Shown here piece by piece: positions 17,429 through 25,833 of a stretch of DNA of 31,230 nt. Positions within the stretch are counted from its first letter, which is position 1. Each line of letters begins with the position of its first letter. A model generated the notes under the pieces. The model was not told the DNA's origin and did not search any database. It was given only the letters and a program-made list of their open reading frames with translations. The DNA is from JBBQYA01 sp038209155 (GTDB lineage Bacteria > Bacteroidota > Bacteroidia > Sphingobacteriales > Sphingobacteriaceae), in assembly GCA_038209155.1 (NCBI GenBank), contig JBBQYA010000026.1, positions 1-31,230 on the forward strand. The letters are read 5' to 3'. Made by a program: the position numbers and the translations under genes.

Positions 17429-20021
17429 ATTTATTTCTAAAAACTAAATCGTTATTGAATGAATCAACAATGATTTCATTGTTTTTAGAAAGTTCGCCGC
17501 TCAATAATTTTTTTGATAATTCATTTAATATTCTTTTTTGAATGACTCTTTTCACTGGTCTTGCACCAAATTGAGGATCATAACCTAATTGCGATAGCCA
17601 ATCAATTGCTTCTGGTGTAGCGCTAATTTTTACATCATTTTCTTTCAGCATTCTCACTACACTCTCAAACTGAATTTCTACAATTTTTGAAATATCATCT
17701 CGAGTTAATGGTAGGAACATAATCGTTTCATCGATTCGATTTAAAAATTCTGGACGAATTGTTTTCTTCAGAAGTTCAAATATTTGAACTTTAGTTTTCG
17801 CAAGCAATTCATCTTTATTATCTTCATTAAAATCTTCCAAATTACTTTGAATAATAGAAGATCCTAAATTAGAAGTCATAATAATAATAGTGTTTTTAAA
17901 ATTTACAACTCTACCTTTATTATCTGTTAATCTTCCATCATCCAAAACTTGTAAAAGTATATTAAACACATCTGGATGAGCTTTTTCTATTTCATCAAAT
18001 AATATTACTGAATAGGGTTTTCTCCTGACAGCTTCTGTTAACTGCCCTCCTTCTTCATATCCAATATATCCTGGAGGCGCTCCAACTAATCTAGAAACTG
18101 CATGCCTTTCTTGATATTCACTCATATCAATTCTGGTGAGCGAATTTTCATTATTAAATAAAAATTCTGCTAATGCCTTTGCGAGTTCTGTTTTACCTAC
18201 GCCTGTTGTTCCTAAAAAAATGAAAGACCCAATTGGCCGTTTAGCATCTTGCAAACCAGCTCTACTTCTGCGAACCGCATCTGCTACAGCTTCTATAGCT
18301 TCCTGCTGCCCAACTACTCTTTTCTGTAACTCTTCTTCTAGATGAAGTAATTTTTCTCTTTCACTTTGCAACATTCTACTCACTGGAATTCCAGTCCAAC
18401 GGGCTACAACTGTAGCAATATCCTCAGCATCAACCTCCTCTTTAATCATCTGATTACCAGAAGATTTTAATTTTTCTATGCTCTTTTTATTTTCTTCCTG
18501 CTGCTTTTCTGCCTCTTGAATTTTTCCATATCTAATCTCTGCAACCAATGCATAATCGCCTGATCTTTCTGCTTGTTCTGCATCAAATTTTAGCTTCTCA
18601 ATTTGTTCCTTTAATTTTTGTGCTTGGTCTACCAACTCTTTTTCTGATTGCCATGTTGCTTTCAAATTATTTCTATGATCAGACAATTCTGCAATAGATT
18701 TATTCAACGTAGACAATTTTTTATCATCTTTCTCCCTTTTAATTGCTTCCCTTTCTATTTCTAATTGTCGAATTTTTCTTTCTATTTCATCCAATTCCAC
18801 TGGCATAGAATTCATTTCCATCCTTAATTTTGATGCAGCCTCATCTATTAAATCAATTGCTTTATCAGGTAAAAATCTATCATTAATATATCTTTGCGAA
18901 AGTTCAACCGCAGCAACGATTGCTTCATCTTTAATTAAAACTTTATGATGACTTTCATATTTCTCTTTTATTCCTCTCAATATAGAAATCGCATCTTCTG
19001 AGGATGGTTCATCTACGATAACTTTTTGAAAACGTCGTTCAAGAGCTTTGTCTTTCTCAAAATATTTTTGATATTCATTTAATGTGGTTGCACCGATTGC
19101 TCTTAACTCTCCTCTAGCAAGTGCTGGTTTTAGAATATTAGCAGCATCCATCGCCCCTTCTCCCCCTCCAGCACCTACAAGTGTATGAATTTCGTCAATA
19201 AATAAAATTATTTCTCCTTCAGAATCAATTACCTCTTTTATTACAGCTTTCAACCTTTCCTCGAATTCTCCTTTATATTTTGCACCTGCAATTAAAGAGC
19301 TCATATCTAAACTGTAAATTTGCTTAGAGTTTAAATTTTCGGGTACATCTCCGTTTATTATTCGATGAGCCAACCCTTCTGCTATTGCGGTTTTTCCAAC
19401 TCCAGGTTCACCTATTAGTATGGGATTATTCTTCGTCCTTCTTGTTAAAATTTGAAGTACCCTTCTTATTTCCTCATCTCTTCCTATTACGGGATCTAAT
19501 TTTCCTTGAGAAGCAAGTTCATTTAAATTTTTTGCATACCTGTTTAATGAGTTATAAGAATCCTCTGAACTCATTGAATTTGCTTTATTTCCTTTTCTTA
19601 ATTCCAAAATCGCTGCTTTTAATTCCTTTTCTACTATTCCAGAATCTTTTAATAAATTAGAAATCTGATCAGTTCCAGAATATAAGCCTAGTATCAAGTG
19701 TTCCACAGAAATATATTCGTCATCCATTTCTTTAGCTACTTGTACAGCCTTGTTTAGGGATAGGCTTAAGGAATTGCTGATATACGGCTCAGCACCAGAA
19801 ACTTTGGGATATGATTGAGCTATTCTTTGTACCGCGCTTTGTAAATTAATTAGGTTTATACCCAACTTTTTTAATAAAAATGGTGTAACATTTTTATCAA
19901 GATTTAAAATTGAATTAAGTAAATGAGCTTTTTCAATTGATTGCTGACCCAAATTTGTTGCAATTGATTGTGCTTCTGCGATTGCCTCTTGGGATTTTAG
20001 TGTAAAATTATTGTAATTCAT
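17421..20021 (-). CDS. clpB: ATP-dependent disaggregase ClpB
   Basis: 866 aa, full length. A ClpN repeat domain covers about 1-145. NBD1 has Walker A GEPGVGKT (204-211), Walker B IILFIDEIH and pore loop KYKGEFEER. The coiled-coil M domain runs over about 400-525, which separates ClpB from ClpA and ClpC. NBD2 has Walker A GTTGVGKT (about 604-611), PPGYIGYEEGG as the pore loop and VILFDEIEKAHPD. The C-terminal D2-small domain ends in ILNELSKKLLSGEL. Working as a hexamer with DnaK, it pulls proteins out of aggregates after heat stress. No CIRCE element (TTAGCACTC-N9-GAGTGCTAA) is present upstream; TATTTTTG at 20048-20055 on the minus strand fits a -7 box but has no -33 partner. No terminator separates it from the convergent gene. 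Confidence 0.98.
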   Translation of the reverse strand: MNYNNFTLKSQEAIAEAQSIATNLGQQSIEKAHLLNSILNLDKNVTPFLLKKLGINLINLQSAVQRIAQSYPKVSGAEPYISNSLSLSLNKAVQVAKEMDDEYISVEHLILGLYSGTDQISNLLKDSGIVEKELKAAILELRKGNKANSMSSEDSYNSLNRYAKNLNELASQGKLDPVIGRDEEIRRVLQILTRRTKNNPILIGEPGVGKTAIAEGLAHRIINGDVPENLNSKQIYSLDMSSLIAGAKYKGEFEERLKAVIKEVIDSEGEIILFIDEIHTLVGAGGGEGAMDAANILKPALARGELRAIGATTLNEYQKYFEKDKALERRFQKVIVDEPSSEDAISILRGIKEKYESHHKVLIKDEAIVAAVELSQRYINDRFLPDKAIDLIDEAASKLRMEMNSMPVELDEIERKIRQLEIEREAIKREKDDKKLSTLNKSIAELSDHRNNLKATWQSEKELVDQAQKLKEQIEKLKFDAEQAERSGDYALVAEIRYGKIQEAEKQQEENKKSIEKLKSSGNQMIKEEVDAEDIATVVARWTGIPVSRMLQSEREKLLHLEEELQKRVVGQQEAIEAVADAVRRSRAGLQDAKRPIGSFIFLGTTGVGKTELAKALAEFLFNNENSLTRIDMSEYQERHAVSRLVGAPPGYIGYEEGGQLTEAVRRKPYSVILFDEIEKAHPDVFNILLQVLDDGRLTDNKGRVVNFKNTIIIMTSNLGSSIIQSNLEDFNEDNKDELLAKTKVQIFELLKKTIRPEFLNRIDETIMFLPLTRDDISKIVEIQFESVVRMLKENDVKISATPEAIDWLSQLGYDPQFGARPVKRVIQKRILNELSKKLLSGELSKNNEIIVDSFNNDLVFRNKSN

Positions 20022-20593
20022 TTCTTATTAATATAGATAAATGATATCAAAAATAAATCCGTGATATATAAATCTGTTAATAGAAAACTTTAATGCCATT
20101 TTATAAATTGAATAAGACAAATTGACAGCGTATTGGTGGTGTATATAAATTGTTAAATGCTTTTGATTAAAAAATCAATCTGCTTAAATGAAAATTTAAT
20201 TGAACCTATTTATTCTTTTTAAAGAATTTCTTTTGTACAAAATCTTATAACTTTAATATTTATGAAAAAAGGAACAGATATGAGAAGATTTGAAAATTAT
20301 GATCAACTATTCAACAGATTCTAGAATAGAATTGGATACTATATAAGTTAATTGCATTTATATTATTGCTAAATTAGCTTTCTTGCTTGGATCAAGATTT
20401 AAATTTTTGGATTGGGATAAAATTTCCCCTAATTGGCTAAACAAAATGCGAAAACTAATAGCTGTAATATGTTAAAAGATGTTTTTATTATGATAGATAG
20501 TCGAAATTTTACTTATTAACCATTTTTATTAAAATAAAATAGATTAAAGATAATTGGCAAGATTTTGAAAAGAATAAATATAAATTGACTTTT
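20022..20593. other. 570-bp divergent spacer upstream of clpB
   Basis: AT-rich DNA without a convincing gene. It contains two short inverted repeats, TTGATT-AAAA-AATCAA (20163-20178) and ATTCTTT-TT-AAAGAAT (20212-20227). A 20-codon frame begins at ATG 20262 with no further support. A -7-like TATTTTTG for clpB lies at 20048-20055 on the minus strand. No known heat-shock operator or structured RNA was recognised. Confidence 0.45.
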
Positions 20594-20779
20594 ATGTTAT
20601 TAAACTTTTTTAAAAATCAGCCAAACAAAATCCATTCATTAAAAAATGAGTACGAAAATTATTTACCGACAAATGCGTTAATGGATTCAGAAAAAAGTAC
20701 AAATGATTGGGTGGAAACTCTTCAAAAAAAAATGAAATTAACTAGAGAACAAGTTTTACAATTCTTAATTAATCACTAA
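20594..20779 (+). CDS. Small hypothetical protein, possibly DUF3606-like
   Basis: 61 aa, charged and helical, without signal peptide. The C-terminal half (NDWVETLQKKMKLTREQVLQ) has the pattern 'W-x-x-x-L/F-x-V/L-T-x-E-x-L/V' of small DUF3606-type proteins, but the match is by eye and weak. ATG 20594 is used in place of a TTG nine nt upstream. It ends 20 nt before the YtxH gene and the two share a downstream terminator, so they are probably co-transcribed. The role is unknown; a small stress-related protein is a guess from its neighbour. Confidence 0.6.
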   Translation: MLLNFFKNQPNKIHSLKNEYENYLPTNALMDSEKSTNDWVETLQKKMKLTREQVLQFLINH

Positions 20780-20799
20780 TCAATTAAATTAATATAAAT

Positions 20800-21096
20800 A
20801 TGAACGACAATTCAAAAGTGCTAGTTGCATTACTTTCTGGAGTAGCTGCTGGCTTGGCTATAGGCTTATTGCTTGCACCAGAAAAAGGATCTGATATTCG
20901 AGAAAAAATTATTTCGGGAACAAAAGATTTAGCAGATGGAATTAGAGATAAAGCAAATTCAGGAATGGATGCTTTTTCTAGTATTAAAGAAACCATCACC
21001 GAAAAAGCTAATAACCTTGGAGATCGGTTTAGAGATACAACAAATAACGTGACTGACAAAGCAGACGATTATTCTAAAAGAGCAAGAAGTATATAA
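20800..21096 (+). CDS. YtxH domain-containing protein
   Basis: 98 aa. One N-terminal hydrophobic helix (VLVALLSGVAAGLAIGLLLAP, about 7-27) runs into the hallmark LLAPEKGSDIREKI of the YtxH/GvpP-type family. A long amphipathic helix with heptad-like spacing (DLADGIRDKANSGMDAF, ITEKANNLGDRFRDTT) follows. Such proteins are small membrane-anchored proteins that often appear in general-stress regulons; no biochemical function is established. A strong terminator starts three nt after the stop. Confidence 0.88.
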   Translation: MNDNSKVLVALLSGVAAGLAIGLLLAPEKGSDIREKIISGTKDLADGIRDKANSGMDAFSSIKETITEKANNLGDRFRDTTNNVTDKADDYSKRARSI

Positions 21097-21098
21097 AG

Positions 21099-21129
21099 AA
21101 AAAACCAGTTTAGAAGCTGGTTTTTTTTT
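21099..21129 (+). terminator. Intrinsic terminator after the YtxH gene
   Basis: AAAAAACCAG (21099-21108) pairs with CTGGTTTTTT (21117-21126) around an 8-nt loop, and nine T's run from 21121 to 21129. It separates the small-protein pair from the potassium channel gene. Confidence 0.9.
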
Positions 21130-21235
21130 GACTTTATTTTAGAACTTTAAAGTATTTTAAATTTTTTGTAAAATTCTCCCGTTTTTACTTACAATAATTT
21201 CAAAACCTTTATAAATTTTATTTCTTTGTAGTGCA

Positions 21236-22204
21236 ATGAAGCAAAGAAACAATCAGAATCCCAACGCAAATAATGATTTTGGCTTTGGATCAAGACCAAC
21301 AGGTTCTCGACTATTAAACTCAGACGGAAAGTATAATATTAGCAAAACAGGGCTTTCTTTTATACAATCTTTTGACTTTTTTCATTCTTTAATATCTATA
21401 AGTTGGATGCGGTTTTTCGCATTTGTTTTTATTTTATACTTTATAGAAAATTTAATCTTCGCAAGTATTTATATGCTTATTGGCGTGGAGCATTTAGCAG
21501 GAATTTCTGGAACTACTTTTTTTGAAAAATTTGCAGAATGTTTTTTCTTCAGCTCGCAAACTATTACAACTTTAGGTTACGGTAGAATAAGTCCAACAGG
21601 GTTTTCAGCTAGTGGAGTTGCAGCATTTGAATCTCTACTTGGTTTGTTGGGATTTGCTTTGATCACTGGTTTGCTTTATGGGAGATTTTCTAAGCCAAAA
21701 TCAAAATTAATTTTTACTAAAAAAGCTTTAATAGCTCCATATAAAGGAATTACTTCACTGGAAATGAGAGTTATAAATTTAAGAGATAGCCAGTTGATAG
21801 AAGTGGAAGCACAAATAATAATGTCGTGGAATGATAAAGAAATTAGAAGATTTGAAATACTTCCATTAGAACGAGAAAAAATAGCGGTTTTGTTCTCTAA
21901 TTGGACTATTGTGCATCCTATAAACGAAAATAGTCCTTTGTATGAATTGAGTATGGATGAAATAAATAATCTTGATCCAGAATTTGCAGTGTTGATTAAA
22001 GGATTCGACGAAACTTTTTCTCAAACTGTTTATTCTAGAACTTCCTACAAGCATGATGAATTACTTTTCGGGAAAAAATTTAAACAAATGCTTTTTTATT
22101 CGGAAGATAAAAGAGCAGTTTTAGATATGAAATTGTTTGATGCGGTTTTGGATGCCGATTTACCAATTTCCATTATTGAGAAAAAAATCACTGTCAATCA
22201 ATAG
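21236..22204 (+). CDS. Inward-rectifier (Kir-type) potassium channel
   Basis: 322 aa. The pore module is M1 (MRFFAFVFILYFIENLIFASIYML), a re-entrant pore helix and M2 (FESLLGLLGFALITGLLYGRFSKP). The selectivity filter TLGYG (G114-Y115-G116) lies between the helices and is followed by R, as in Kir channels. The cytoplasmic C-terminal half is the Kir immunoglobulin-like domain (KALIAPYKGITSLEMRVINL RD; WTIVHPINENSPLYELSMDE). The N-terminal segment has the 'slide-helix' lead-in SRLLNSDGKYNISKTG. The protein forms a tetrameric inner-membrane K+ channel; bacterial relatives are lipid-gated. The gene is followed 15 nt later by a secreted hydrolase and probably shares a transcript with it. Confidence 0.95.
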   Translation: MKQRNNQNPNANNDFGFGSRPTGSRLLNSDGKYNISKTGLSFIQSFDFFHSLISISWMRFFAFVFILYFIENLIFASIYMLIGVEHLAGISGTTFFEKFAECFFFSSQTITTLGYGRISPTGFSASGVAAFESLLGLLGFALITGLLYGRFSKPKSKLIFTKKALIAPYKGITSLEMRVINLRDSQLIEVEAQIIMSWNDKEIRRFEILPLEREKIAVLFSNWTIVHPINENSPLYELSMDEINNLDPEFAVLIKGFDETFSQTVYSRTSYKHDELLFGKKFKQMLFYSEDKRAVLDMKLFDAVLDADLPISIIEKKITVNQ

Positions 22205-22219
22205 CACAATTAAAGTTGA

Positions 22220-22969
22220 ATGAAAAAATTACACGTTTTAGACTTTCTTATTTTTCTATTAATGATCAATTCCCCTTTTTTATATTCACAATCTAAAGGA
22301 TTTCAAGAAAACGTATTTATAGGAAAAGACACGTTGAGATATCAACTATTATCTCCAGAGAAAATAGAAAAAGACAAAAAGTATCCGGTAGTTTTATTTC
22401 TGCACGGATCTGGTGAAAGAGGTACAGACAATAAAAGACAATTAAAACATATTTCCAGCTTGTTTTTGGATTCGGCAAATCGCAAAAAATTTCCTTGTTT
22501 TGTGATTGCACCACAATCAAAGGGAGGAAAATATAGGTGGTCTGGTTTAAGAGAAAATGATTCTATAATTTCTCCATTAGTTTTAGCAGAACAATTAACG
22601 GATCAATTAGTAAAAGATTTACCAATTGATGTATCAAGAATATATATAACTGGTTTGTCCATGGGAGGGGCTGGTATTTGGGAAAGTATTATTTACAACC
22701 CTGATAAATATGCGGCAGCTATTCCAATTTGTGGCTGGGGAATTCCAGGAAAAGCAGAATTAATTTGTGAATTGCCGATTTGGGTTTTTCATGGTACTTT
22801 AGATAATGTAGTGAAAGTGGAAGGAAGTAGGAATATGGTTGAAGCACTTAAAAAAAAAGGCTCTTTAGTTAAATTTACTGAATATCCAGATGTAAATCAC
22901 GATAGTTGGACTCCTGCATATTTAGAATCCGAATTATTGCCTTGGCTATTTTCTCAAAAGAAAAAATGA
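22220..22969 (+). CDS. Exported alpha/beta hydrolase (esterase/peptidase-like)
   Basis: 249 aa with a signal peptide (VLDFLIFLLMINSPFLYSQS). The alpha/beta fold is complete: LFLHGSGERG forms the oxyanion region, GLSMGG carries the nucleophile Ser147, HGTLDNVV supplies Asp195 and YPDVNHDSW supplies His227. The order and spacing fit the dienelactone hydrolase / 'phospholipase-carboxylesterase' group in which C-terminal prolyl-oligopeptidase-like domains stand alone. Substrate is unknown; family members act on esters or peptides in the periplasm. It is 15 nt downstream of the Kir channel, an association with no obvious biochemical reason. Confidence 0.9.
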   Translation: MKKLHVLDFLIFLLMINSPFLYSQSKGFQENVFIGKDTLRYQLLSPEKIEKDKKYPVVLFLHGSGERGTDNKRQLKHISSLFLDSANRKKFPCFVIAPQSKGGKYRWSGLRENDSIISPLVLAEQLTDQLVKDLPIDVSRIYITGLSMGGAGIWESIIYNPDKYAAAIPICGWGIPGKAELICELPIWVFHGTLDNVVKVEGSRNMVEALKKKGSLVKFTEYPDVNHDSWTPAYLESELLPWLFSQKKK

Positions 22970-23093
22970 TTTTTTTTTGTTTTAACTCAAAATTCCGAGC
23001 TAGTCTTTGAATAAACAATTTTATTTGATTAGAATATAGTTGAATGAAATCGTGTTTTGTAACTAAGATTAGATGTTAAAATGAAATAAGCAG

Positions 23094-23118
23094 ATAAATA
23101 AATTGAGCTTTTATTTAT
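23094..23118. repeat. Perfect 9-bp AT-only hairpin between convergent genes
   Basis: ATAAATAAA (23094-23102) and TTTATTTAT (23110-23118) are exact complements with a 7-nt loop. It lies between the hydrolase and the PspC gene, which converge, so it may act as a weak two-way terminator. The stem contains no G-C pair. Confidence 0.35.
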
Positions 23119-23138
23119 ATAAATTCTAAAACTCAAAA

Positions 23139-23360
23139 TTACATTTCTCTCAAAAAGTTTCTACTTTTTACTTTTACAAATTTTCTAATATCTAAAACAA
23201 AAGCAGCCAATAAATAAACGATGACTGGAAATCCTGCTGCTAGAAATGTAGAATAAATAAAGAACATTCGCACTTTAGAAACAGACATATTCATTTTTTC
23301 TGCTAGATAAGCCGAAACTCCAAAAGAGTATTTTTCTAATCTGTTTATCAATTCTTTCAT
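23139..23360 (-). CDS. PspC-domain small membrane protein
   Basis: 73 aa. Residues about 5-60 are a PspC domain: a short cytoplasmic lead (RLEKYSFGVSAYLAEKM, with the 'ISGVCAGLAEYLGID'-like pattern) and one hydrophobic segment (MFFIYSTFLAAGFPVIVYLLAAFVLDI). PspC proteins in proteobacteria sense envelope stress and bind PspA; here there is no PspA or PspB beside it, so a true phage-shock system is not shown. Only one nucleotide separates its ATG from the TGA of the DUF2851 gene, so translation is probably coupled. Confidence 0.85.
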   Translation of the reverse strand: MKELINRLEKYSFGVSAYLAEKMNMSVSKVRMFFIYSTFLAAGFPVIVYLLAAFVLDIRKFVKVKSRNFLREM

Positions 23361-23361
23361 T

Positions 23362-24648
23362 TCAATTTTTACGTTTCAAAATGGTATTTCCTATGGTGCA
23401 AGATAAGCATTTTTTGCAGTTGCAATAATTTTCCTTTAAATGAAGCAAAGCTTGAGATTCTAATGCAGAATCAACTTTTAGACCAATTTCTGCATATCGT
23501 TCTACGATTGAGTTTTTTTCGCTAGGTAGTTTTTCTAATAAATCTAAAGCTCTATCCTTTAATAAATCATTATTTATAAATTGCCCATAAGCAAATAAAA
23601 ATGGCGCTACTGCATTTATCAATAAACTGTTAACAGAATCTTCTCCAAAATTTTTTTTTGAAAAAGTAGTTTCTTTATCAAATAGATAATGAGTCTTCCA
23701 ATAATCTGAAGTATCTGTTTTGAAAAGTTTGTGCATTTGTTCAATTGAAGTATCAATTAATATTTTTGAAAACAAATGTGCCGAATTATTCACCAGCCAA
23801 GCAAATTGTGCAATTCTTATAGTTGGGAAATTTACTGGTCTCATTCTCATGTATTTCCAAATAAAGGTTTCCATTCCTTTTAATTCATATTTTTTTTTCA
23901 AAAACTCATATTCTTCTCTCAATTTCTGAGGATACTCATCTTTCAATTGATTGGTAAGCATGCCAGCCTGACCAAATAATATTGCCTCAATTTGAGTTAA
24001 ATTATTTTTGTGCTTGCCCAAAATTAAATGAGGAATTGTTTTGGCAAGCATTCCAAATGGTACTGCATTGGTTTTAAATCCAAAACATTTTGCCGTATGG
24101 CGATAAAAGGCTGTCTCCCAATCTCCATTTAAATAGGCAACATCTTTTTCTATCAAATCTGCTTTTACTTCTAATCTTTCGGAAGCTGCTCTTTGCAACA
24201 TTTGAGTTTTAAAAACAGTATCTACTGATTTCAAAACTTTCTCGCACGGGATCCAATTAACGTTTTTTAGAAGTAGTTCATAATTGGTTTGCACCATAGG
24301 ATTTAAAAAATCTTCCAAAATTAGTACTGCAACCTTACTCCCATCTGCTCTAAAAATATCGCAATCATGTTTACAAACTACATGCAAAATTATTTGATCG
24401 TATGCCAAATCATTCTCATGATGATGCTTGAACCAATCCGAAGCTATGGTGTGAACTTCTACATTTCCAGCCCATTCTGTTTCATTAATTTTTACTCTAG
24501 CATTAAAAAAATCAGGTCCAGAATGGGTGTTTTTTATTCCTACGTGAATAATTTTTATGGTTTCGCCGTCAGCAGTTTTCAATTCCTGATTAGAAAATGC
24601 ACCTGTTTGCCATACATATTGATAAAACATTTCGGGCATGCTTTCCAT
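23362..24648 (-). CDS. DUF2851 family protein
   Basis: 428 aa, no signal peptide. Strongly conserved family block near the N terminus: SGPDFFNARVKI (P45-D46), WAGNVEVH (E64, H66), SDWFKHHHENDLAYD (D71, W72, H75-H77, D80, D84) and ILHVVCKHD (H89, H94). Cysteines 409, 411, 414 and 417 near the C terminus (CNCKKCLSC) could bind zinc or an iron-sulfur cluster. No function has been shown for the family to my knowledge. The PD...ExH layout recalls PD-(D/E)xK nucleases with His for Lys; this is an inference. It lies 4 nt after pyrF and 1 nt before the PspC gene. Confidence 0.88.
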   Translation of the reverse strand: MESMPEMFYQYVWQTGAFSNQELKTADGETIKIIHVGIKNTHSGPDFFNARVKINETEWAGNVEVHTIASDWFKHHHENDLAYDQIILHVVCKHDCDIFRADGSKVAVLILEDFLNPMVQTNYELLLKNVNWIPCEKVLKSVDTVFKTQMLQRAASERLEVKADLIEKDVAYLNGDWETAFYRHTAKCFGFKTNAVPFGMLAKTIPHLILGKHKNNLTQIEAILFGQAGMLTNQLKDEYPQKLREEYEFLKKKYELKGMETFIWKYMRMRPVNFPTIRIAQFAWLVNNSAHLFSKILIDTSIEQMHKLFKTDTSDYWKTHYLFDKETTFSKKNFGEDSVNSLLINAVAPFLFAYGQFINNDLLKDRALDLLEKLPSEKNSIVERYAEIGLKVDSALESQALLHLKENYCNCKKCLSCTIGNTILKRKN

Positions 24649-24652
24649 AATC

Positions 24653-25483
24653 TTATTTGTGGTAGGTTTCTAATAAAATTTTCATTTCCAATTGAATTTT
24701 CTTTGCCTCCATCCTTGCTGCTTCGGCAAAATCTTCTCGATCTGAGGCAAAAATTATAGAACGGGATGCATTTACCAATAATCCAATATGCTGGTTCATT
24801 CCATATTTTGCTACCTCTTGTAAACTTCCGCCTTGTGCACCTACACCTGGAACTAAAAGAAAATTTTCGGGAACAATTTTTCTGACTTCAATTAAATATT
24901 CTGGACGAGTAGCTCCAATTACAAACATCAATTGTTCTTTTCCCCCCCAAACAGAAGCTGTTTTTAACACCTGTTGGTAAATTTTTTCCCCCTCGTTGTT
25001 TTCTATCAATTGAAAATCGGAAGCACTATCATTGGAAGTTAGAGCCAAAAGTATGACCCATTTATTTTCAAAAGTTAAAAAAGGTTTTACACTATCGGCA
25101 CCCATATATGGAGCAACAGTAACTGCGTCAAAATTAAAACCTGAGTTTTTCAGATCGAAAAAAGCTTTTGCATAGGCAGCACTAGTATTTCCAATATCTC
25201 CTCTTTTTGCATCAGCAATGCTGAAGCAATTTTTTGGTAAAAACTCAAAAGTAGTTTGTAAAGTTTGCCAGCCTTTGACACCTGAAGCTTCATAAAATGC
25301 AGTATTTGGTTTAAAAGCGACGCAAAATTCTTCGCAGGCATTAACAATTTGGCGATTAAATTCAGCAACAGGATCTTGATATCTTAGCAAATGCTTTGGG
25401 ATTTTTGACAAATCTGCATCCAAGCCAATACATAGAAAACTTTGTTTTTCTTTTATTTGTTCAACTAATTCCTGAAAAGTCAT
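24653..25483 (-). CDS. pyrF: Orotidine 5'-phosphate decarboxylase
   Basis: 276 aa, a type 2 (longer) OMP decarboxylase. It catalyses the last step of UMP synthesis. LCIGLDADLSKIP, FKPNTAFYEASG, the catalytic D91-A-K93-R-G-D96-I motif, VTVAPYMGADS, VIGATRPEYL and LVPGVGAQGG are all present and intact. The ATG at 25483 gives normal length and begins just before the conserved start; a TTG frame 126 nt further upstream would add an out-of-family hydrophobic N terminus and is rejected. It heads a compact minus-strand unit pyrF, DUF2851, PspC, and is divergent from rho. Confidence 0.97.
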   Translation of the reverse strand: MTFQELVEQIKEKQSFLCIGLDADLSKIPKHLLRYQDPVAEFNRQIVNACEEFCVAFKPNTAFYEASGVKGWQTLQTTFEFLPKNCFSIADAKRGDIGNTSAAYAKAFFDLKNSGFNFDAVTVAPYMGADSVKPFLTFENKWVILLALTSNDSASDFQLIENNEGEKIYQQVLKTASVWGGKEQLMFVIGATRPEYLIEVRKIVPENFLLVPGVGAQGGSLQEVAKYGMNQHIGLLVNASRSIIFASDREDFAEAARMEAKKIQLEMKILLETYHK

Positions 25484-25643
25484 TGGATAAATTTTTGATT
25501 TAAAATAAAGAAACTTTACGTTATGTATGAAATATAAAATCGAAGAGTAAAAAAAAACTAAAGAAATTAGCTCTGTTGATAAATTTAAAATTGGTAAAAT
25601 ATCAGTCAAAATTGAAAAAATATTTTTTAGAAATTAATTTATA
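25484..25643. other. AT-rich spacer upstream of pyrF
   Basis: This part of the divergent pyrF-rho region should contain the pyrF promoter on the minus strand. I did not find a convincing TAnnTTTG element with a -33 partner here, nor any open frame I would call a gene. The rho-proximal part is listed separately. Confidence 0.4.
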
Positions 25644-25674
25644 TTTGATTTTAAAAATATAATTCCTACTATTG
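25644..25674 (+). promoter_or_regulatory. Candidate rho promoter (Bacteroidota consensus)
   Basis: TTTG (25644-25647), a 19-nt spacer and TACTATTG (25667-25674) match the Bacteroidota -33/-7 consensus TTTG-N19-TAnnTTTG with one mismatch. Transcription would start near 25681, leaving a leader of about 150 nt before the rho ATG. Confidence 0.6.
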
Positions 25675-25833
25675 TGGCATATCCTCCATCTCAATCGTGT
25701 TTGGAGACAATACATCAACACAATTCAACTTCCTGTTTTTGATTTAACTCGAATGCTTTCAGCATTTAAATCTTTTTATCCATAATTTTTAGCACACTCT
25801 GCAAACCTCACTTTACACCCCCTTTAGCCATTA
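25675..25833 (+). promoter_or_regulatory. C-rich, G-poor rho leader (possible rut-type site)
   Basis: The 159 nt before the rho ATG contain 42 C but only 15 G by my count, in a genome where G and C are both scarce. Pyrimidine-rich runs cluster at 25681-25690 and 25800-25828. A short hairpin AATGCT-TTC-AGCATT sits at 25752-25766. Unstructured C-rich, G-poor RNA is what Rho binds, and E. coli rho is known to be autoregulated through its leader. Confidence 0.45.

Noticed and set aside
20262..20324. 20-codon frame with ATG upstream of the DUF3606-like gene
   Set aside because: Too short and without a convincing promoter or ribosome site; kept only as a note.
20022..20593. CIRCE or other known heat-shock operator upstream of clpB
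   Set aside because: The TTAGCACTC-N9-GAGTGCTAA pattern is absent; the inverted repeats seen are short and AT-rich.
20784..21059. Open frame antisense to the YtxH gene
   Set aside because: It mirrors the codon pattern of a clear YtxH gene on the plus strand and resembles no family.
25484..25609. Upstream extension of pyrF from a TTG start
   Set aside because: It would add 42 hydrophobic residues foreign to the family; ATG 25483 gives the normal 276-aa enzyme.
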